Assembly: GCA_026785795.1 (NCBI GenBank)
Contig: JAJAZJ010000098.1
Span: 1 to 16,083 of the forward strand
Direction: 5' to 3'
DNA from: Pseudoxanthomonas sp.
GTDB lineage: Bacteria > Pseudomonadota > Gammaproteobacteria > Xanthomonadales > Xanthomonadaceae
Length of the DNA: 16,083 nt
This document shows, one piece after another, positions 9,256 to 16,083 of this stretch; positions within the stretch are counted from its first letter, which is position 1; each line of letters starts with the position of its first letter. The notes beneath the pieces were generated by a model, which did no database searches, was not told the DNA's origin, and was given only the letters and a program-made list of their open reading frames with translations. Made by a program: the position numbers and the translations under genes.

Positions 9256-10887
9256 TCATTGCCCGCGCAGGTCGCGTGGACGGATCCCCTGCACCAGCAG
9301 CAGTCCCGCGTAAGCCGCTCCACCGGCGCCGACCAGCGCCACCAGGCGCAGCGCGCGCTGCCACCACGACCACGGGCTCCAGTCGTCCCACAGCCACAGC
9401 AGCGCGACCAGGACCACGATCATGCCCACGCTGGCCACGGCCAGCTGGCGCATGAAACGGCCCCATCCCGGCTGCGCCCGGTAGACCGCATCACGCCTGA
9501 GGTACCACCACAGCTGCGCGGCGTTGACCCAGCCGGCCAGGGCGATGGCCAGCGCCAGCAGGGCGTGCGCTCCCGGCAGGTATTCCAGCGCTGCAAACCA
9601 GCGTCCGCCGGACTGCTGCAGCGCTGCCTGGCCCGCGTCGGTGAACGACAGCAGGCCGGCGAAGAGCAGCAGGGTGAACACCAGGTTGGCGATCACCGAT
9701 ACCACCGCCGCCTTCACCGGCGTGCGCGTGTCCTGGCGCGAAAAAAACGCGGGCGCCAGCACTTTTACCAGCAGAAACGCCGGCACGGCGATTGACTGGG
9801 CCATCAGGCTCAGGCTGGTCATGCGCGCATGCAACTCGTTGAATTTTCCGTATTGGAACAGCGTAGCGACCAGGGGGCCCGCGCAAAGGATCAGTCCGAT
9901 GCAGGACGGGATGCCAATCATCAGGCACAGCCTGAAGCCCCAATCCAGGCCCCTGGAATAGCCCGCCGGGTCGATGGCCGCATGCCGGCTGGACAGGTGC
10001 GGCAGGATCACCGTGCCGATGGCCACGCCAAACATCCCCAGCGGGAACTCCAGCAGGCGGTCGCTGTAGTACAGCCAGGTGACGCTGCCGCCAATCAGGA
10101 ACGAGGCCATCATGGTGTTGATAAGCAGGTTGAACTGGACCACCGAGGCGCCGAACAGGGTGGGCACCATCAGCTTCATGATCTTGCGCACGCCGGGGTC
10201 GGCGGCGCCCCAGCGGGGCCGCGGCAGCAGCCCCAGCCTGGCCAGCGACGGCAGGTGGAAGGCCAACTGCAGGATGCCCGCCGCAAACACGCCCCAGGCC
10301 AGCGCGACCACCGGCTCGTAGCCCCACCCCTGCATCAGCGGCACCAGCCCCAGCGCGGCCCCGATCATCGACAGGTTCATCAGCACCGGCGACAGCGCCG
10401 GGATGGCGAAACGCTGGTGGCTGTTCAGAATTCCGCCGGCCATCGAGGCCAGGGAAATGAACAGGATGTAGGGGAAGGTGATGCGCAGCATCTCCGTGGC
10501 CAGCTGCGACTGCTCGCTGCCCGGGCTGAAGCCGGGGGCGAAGACCCGCAGCACCCAGGGCGCGCCCAGCACCGCGACCGCGGTCAGCATCAGCAGGAAG
10601 GCGCTGAGGGTGCCGGCCACCCGGTCGATCAGCGCCTTGACCCCCGCCGCGTCGCCCCTGGCCTTGTATTCGGCCAGTACCGGCACGAAGGCCATCGAAA
10701 ACGAGCCTTCCGCGGACAGCCGGCGCATGAAGTTGGGGATGCGGAAGGCGACGATGAAGGCATCCATGGCCGGGCCGGCGCCGAACACCGCCGCATAGAC
10801 CTGGTCCCGGACCAGCCCGGAGACTCTGGAAATGAAGGTCATCGAGCTGAAAACGGCGGTGGAGCGCAGCAGCCGGTCCCCGCTCAT
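9256..10887 (-). CDS. murJ: lipid II flippase MurJ (MviN)
   Basis: This 543-residue polytopic inner-membrane protein of the MOP superfamily moves lipid II across the membrane for peptidoglycan synthesis. Many hydrophobic helices are visible throughout, consistent with the usual 14. The N-terminal family block contains R21, R27, D42, R49 and R55, with R21, R27, D42 and R55 matching essential R18, R24, D39 and R52 of E. coli MurJ by a constant offset of 3. The following RRLSAEGSFSMAFVPV is also diagnostic. I chose the ATG at 10885-10887 because a GGGGGG run sits just upstream; a TTG nine codons earlier is possible but less likely. It is the first gene of the leftward operon murJ-ribF-ileS-lspA-ispH and is divergent from rpsT. 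I could not assign its own promoter with confidence. Confidence 0.96.
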   Translation of the reverse strand: MSGDRLLRSTAVFSSMTFISRVSGLVRDQVYAAVFGAGPAMDAFIVAFRIPNFMRRLSAEGSFSMAFVPVLAEYKARGDAAGVKALIDRVAGTLSAFLLMLTAVAVLGAPWVLRVFAPGFSPGSEQSQLATEMLRITFPYILFISLASMAGGILNSHQRFAIPALSPVLMNLSMIGAALGLVPLMQGWGYEPVVALAWGVFAAGILQLAFHLPSLARLGLLPRPRWGAADPGVRKIMKLMVPTLFGASVVQFNLLINTMMASFLIGGSVTWLYYSDRLLEFPLGMFGVAIGTVILPHLSSRHAAIDPAGYSRGLDWGFRLCLMIGIPSCIGLILCAGPLVATLFQYGKFNELHARMTSLSLMAQSIAVPAFLLVKVLAPAFFSRQDTRTPVKAAVVSVIANLVFTLLLFAGLLSFTDAGQAALQQSGGRWFAALEYLPGAHALLALAIALAGWVNAAQLWWYLRRDAVYRAQPGWGRFMRQLAVASVGMIVVLVALLWLWDDWSPWSWWQRALRLVALVGAGGAAYAGLLLVQGIRPRDLRGQ

Positions 10888-10905
10888 GCCGCTGCCCCCC
10901 GCCAG

Positions 10906-10934
10906 TTGACGCAAGTCCTTGAAACCCCCATACT
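10906..10934 (+). promoter_or_regulatory. promoter of rpsT
   Basis: TTGACG (10906-10911) and CATACT (10929-10934) are separated by exactly 17 bases. They lie about 67 bases upstream of the rpsT start, leaving a leader of roughly 60 bases. The -35 box sits within 20 bases of the divergent murJ start codon, so the two genes share a short intergenic control region. Confidence 0.6.
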
Positions 10935-11000
10935 TTCGGGCTCGATTTTCCGCATTCCGCGCAAATTTCGTTTCACGTCCCGAATTCTAGGAAACCCAAC

Positions 11001-11270
11001 GTGGCAAATATCAAGTCCGCCAAGAAGCGCGCCAAGCAGGCCGTCGTGCGCAACGAGCGCAACACCGGCCAGCGTTCGATGCTGCGCACCTCCATCAAGA
11101 AAGTACTGAAGGCCCTCGAAGCCAACGACGCCGAAGGCGCGCAGGCCGCGTTTGCGGTGGCCCAGCCGATCCTGGACCGCTACAGCTCGCGCGGCCTGAT
11201 CCACAAGAACAAGGCGGCCCGCCACAAGAGCCGCCTGACCGCGCGCATCAAGGCCCTGAAAGCCGCCTGA
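11001..11270 (+). CDS. rpsT: 30S ribosomal protein S20
   Basis: This 89-residue, strongly basic protein binds 16S rRNA early in 30S assembly. The N terminus [13 protein letters not shown] and the C-terminal [22 protein letters not shown] are characteristic of S20. The start codon is GTG at 11001-11003, with AGGA at 10989-10992, 8 bases upstream. A non-ATG start recalls E. coli, where rpsT begins with UUG and S20 represses its own translation; similar control here is inferred only. It is monocistronic: its promoter is at 10906-10934 and a strong symmetrical terminator follows 22 bases after the stop. Confidence 0.98.
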   Translation: MANIKSAKKRAKQAVVRNERNTGQRSMLRTSIKKVLKALEANDAEGAQAAFAVAQPILDRYSSRGLIHKNKAARHKSRLTARIKALKAA

Positions 11271-11292
11271 TCGCACGCCACGCGCAGCGCGC

Positions 11293-11318
11293 AAAAACCC
11301 GGCCTTGGCCGGGTTTTT
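11293..11318. terminator. bidirectional intrinsic terminator between rpsT and obgE
   Basis: Five A, then CCCGGCC, TT, GGCCGGG and five T form a perfect palindromic arm pair (11293-11304 with 11307-11318). The T-run on the forward strand serves rpsT, and the A-run on the 5' side gives an equal T-run on the reverse strand for obgE, which ends at 11419. The remaining 11319-11418 holds an imperfect GCAGGCAGC / GCTGCGCCTGC inverted repeat (11333-11361) and nothing else I can support. Confidence 0.9.
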
Positions 11319-11418
11319 CATTTCCGTCTCCCGCAGGCAGCGAGTACCAGGCTGCGCCTGCAGGCGGGGTTCCCGGCACGGGGCCAGACGCCGGTTGGCA
11401 TCAGGAGCAAGCGCCGCC

Positions 11419-12525
<1,107 letters not shown>

Positions 12526-12577
12526 TTAACCGGGCGGCCGACGGAAGGACCGGAAACGACCTGGGCTACGCTGCATG

Positions 12578-12595
12578 CCCCATTCCCGATTCCCC
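12578..12595. repeat. inverted copy of the GGGAATGGGG-type repeat
   Basis: CCCCATTCCCGATTCCCC is the reverse complement of 12475-12492 at 17 of 18 positions. The two copies are 85 bases apart and lie in opposite orientation between the rpmA terminator and obgE. In RNA they could form a long stem in the obgE leader. The 85 bases between them contain no gene I can support. Confidence 0.75.
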
Positions 12596-12600
12596 TTTCA

Positions 12601-12630
12601 AGAAACGAAAAGCCCCGCACGCGGCGGGGC
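12601..12630 (-). terminator. intrinsic terminator after rpmA
   Basis: On the reverse strand GCCCCGC and GCGGGGC (12630-12624 and 12618-12612) form a 7-bp GC stem around a 5-base loop. It is followed by a T-rich run with TTTT at 12611-12608. It begins 24 bases after the rpmA stop codon. It should end most rplU-rpmA transcripts before obgE. Confidence 0.9.
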
Positions 12631-12653
12631 CATTCGAATGCGGTCGCGGTGGC

Positions 12654-12914
12654 TTACGCTGCCGCAACCACGCTCACGGTACGGCGCTTCTTGGCGCCCT
12701 TGACCGAGAACTCGACCTTGCCATCCAGCAGCGCGAACAGCGTGTGGTCGCGGCCGAGGCCGACGCCCGGGCCCGGATGGAACTCGGTGCCGCGCTGGCG
12801 CACGATGATGTTGCCCGCGTCGATGGCCTGGCCGCCGTAGATCTTGACGCCCAGCATCTTCGGGTTGGAGTCGCGGCCGTTGCGCGAGGAGCCTACGCCC
12901 TTTTTATGTGCCAT
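12654..12914 (-). CDS. rpmA: 50S ribosomal protein L27
   Basis: This 86-residue basic protein lies near the peptidyl-transferase centre of the 50S subunit. The N terminus [19 protein letters not shown] is the unprocessed proteobacterial form, without the cleaved N-terminal extension of Firmicutes. The conserved [22 protein letters not shown] follows. The start ATG is at 12912-12914 with a strong AAGGAGA upstream, which overlaps the rplU stop codon (TAAGGAG). Only 12 bases separate the two genes, the standard rplU-rpmA operon. A terminator follows 24 bases after the stop. Confidence 0.98.
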   Translation of the reverse strand: MAHKKGVGSSRNGRDSNPKMLGVKIYGGQAIDAGNIIVRQRGTEFHPGPGVGLGRDHTLFALLDGKVEFSVKGAKKRRTVSVVAAA

Positions 12915-12926
12915 GACTGCTTCTCC

Positions 12927-13247
12927 TTACTTGTTGTCACCACCGGCAATGCCGGTGATTTCGATTTCGGTGTAGTGCTGCCGGTGGCCCATCTGCTTCT
13001 TGTGGTGCTTGCGGCGGCGGAACTTGATGATGCGCACCTTGTCGGCGCGACCATGCGACTTGACGGTCGCGGTGACGGTGGCGCCCTTCAGCGCGTCGCC
13101 GAGCTTGACGCCCTCACCGTCGCCCAGCATGAGGATCTGGTCGAACTTGATCTCCTTGCCGGCCTCGGTCTCGAGCTTCTCGACGCGGATCGTCTCGCCC
13201 GTCATCACGCGGTATTGCTTACCGCCGGTGACTAGAACTGCGTACAT
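12927..13247 (-). CDS. rplU: 50S ribosomal protein L21
   Basis: This 106-residue protein binds 23S rRNA in the 50S subunit. The N terminus [20 protein letters not shown] and the lysine/arginine-rich block [21 protein letters not shown] near residues 73-93 are characteristic of L21. The start ATG is at 13245-13247 with GAAGGA upstream. It is the first gene of rplU-rpmA. A TTGACC-18-TACAAT promoter is at 13310-13339, giving a leader of about 55 bases that contains a small stem-loop. Confidence 0.98.
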   Translation of the reverse strand: MYAVLVTGGKQYRVMTGETIRVEKLETEAGKEIKFDQILMLGDGEGVKLGDALKGATVTATVKSHGRADKVRIIKFRRRKHHKKQMGHRQHYTEIEITGIAGGDNK

Positions 13248-13279
13248 GGGTGTTTCCTTCTGTAGTTATTTTATGGACC

Positions 13280-13298
13280 CTGCCGCCATCGAGGGCAG
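13280..13298 (-). other. small stem-loop in the rplU leader
   Basis: On the reverse strand CTGCC (13298-13294) and GGCAG (13284-13280) form a 5-bp stem with a 9-base loop, inside the predicted 5' leader of rplU. It could take part in ribosomal-protein feedback control, as leaders of many ribosomal operons do. The stem is short and this is speculative. Confidence 0.25.
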
Positions 13299-13309
13299 AC
13301 AGAAGCGGA

Positions 13310-13339
13310 ATTGTAAGCCTTTCAGCAGCTTAGGGTCAA
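13310..13339 (-). promoter_or_regulatory. promoter of rplU-rpmA
   Basis: On the reverse strand TTGACC (13339-13334) and TACAAT (13315-13310) are 18 bases apart, both close to the sigma70 consensus. Transcription would start near 13303, about 55 bases before the rplU ATG. Its -35 hexamer is identical to that of the tRNA-Thr promoter at 1611-1616. Confidence 0.75.
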
Positions 13340-13412
13340 CAAAGCCCCCACAGGGCTGCAGGGGACCGCCAAGCCACTGACGCAGGCCAGGCCGTGCTTG
13401 ACTGGCTCATTC

Positions 13413-13430
13413 GCCACAACTGCCTGTGGC
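13413..13430. promoter_or_regulatory. inverted repeat GCCACA-N6-TGTGGC in the rplU-uvrA gap
   Basis: GCCACA (13413-13418) and TGTGGC (13425-13430) are perfectly complementary around a 6-base spacer, about 80 bases upstream of uvrA. It may be a protein-binding site. It does not resemble an E. coli LexA box. The rest of the 263-base gap holds the rplU promoter and leader. I see no convincing uvrA promoter: TTGCCC-17-TACGCT close to the gene is weak. Confidence 0.3.
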
Positions 13431-13510
13431 ACAAGGCTTTCATTCCGGGCAATTGCCCCCAGATCATGGGATCGCTACGCTTCCCAGTCAGCTGACCGGA
13501 CCCCCACCCG

Positions 13511-16083
<2,573 letters not shown>

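Noticed and set aside
9829..11109. Long forward ORF of 426 codons opposite murJ
   Set aside because: It is antisense to a clear membrane protein gene and rich in Gln, His, Arg and Gly, as GC-rich antisense frames usually are. It also runs through the rpsT promoter and start in the wrong frame.

Overview
The window looks like a chromosomal core segment from a member of the Xanthomonadaceae (Xanthomonas, Stenotrophomonas, Lysobacter and relatives). The UvrA, ObgE, S20, L21 and RibF translations read like the versions I know from that family. Most coding DNA is roughly two-thirds G+C. The order uvrA / rplU-rpmA-obgE / rpsT / murJ-ribF-ileS-lspA-ispH resembles a well-known gammaproteobacterial neighbourhood (compare the PA4557-PA4568 block of Pseudomonas aeruginosa). 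I cannot fix the genus from sequence alone.

Layout from left to right. Bases 1-140 hold the 3' end of an unidentified rightward gene. Bases 141-656 have no convincing gene and begin with an AT-richer patch. Next, all leftward, come a FkbM-type methyltransferase (657-1466) and, just upstream of it, tRNA-Thr(CGT) with a strong sigma70-type promoter (1588-1616). Then comes a GTGA-overlapping two-component pair, an HWE-family histidine kinase and a receiver-only response regulator (1873-3758), of lower G+C than the core genes. After that, still leftward, is a tightly packed housekeeping operon: murJ (lipid II flippase), ribF (FMN/FAD synthesis), ileS (isoleucyl-tRNA synthetase), lspA (signal peptidase II) and ispH (isoprenoid synthesis). 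ribF/ileS overlap by 4 bases, ileS/lspA by 1, and lspA/ispH are 7 bases apart. rpsT (S20) runs rightward, divergent from murJ, and converges on obgE across a symmetrical terminator. obgE, rpmA and rplU run leftward, with a terminator between rpmA and obgE and a good promoter in front of rplU. uvrA runs rightward off the right edge, about 857 codons visible.

The genes serve translation (rpsT, rplU, rpmA, ileS, tRNA-Thr, ribosome assembly by ObgE), envelope and lipid carrier metabolism (murJ, lspA, ispH), flavin cofactors (ribF) and DNA repair (uvrA). I found no CRISPR array, transposase, prophage or obvious defence system. I do not see a wholly new system. The items most worth a second look are: a GGGAATGGGG-type repeat family that abuts the obgE start codon and removes its Shine-Dalgarno position, with an inverted copy 85 bases away; the apparent insertion of a lower-GC HWE kinase/receiver pair into a conserved block, with a palindrome in front of it; a tRNA-Thr/methyltransferase dicistron whose promoter is preceded by a tandem 10-mer and hairpin; and a Glu-to-Gln change in the ObgE switch II motif.
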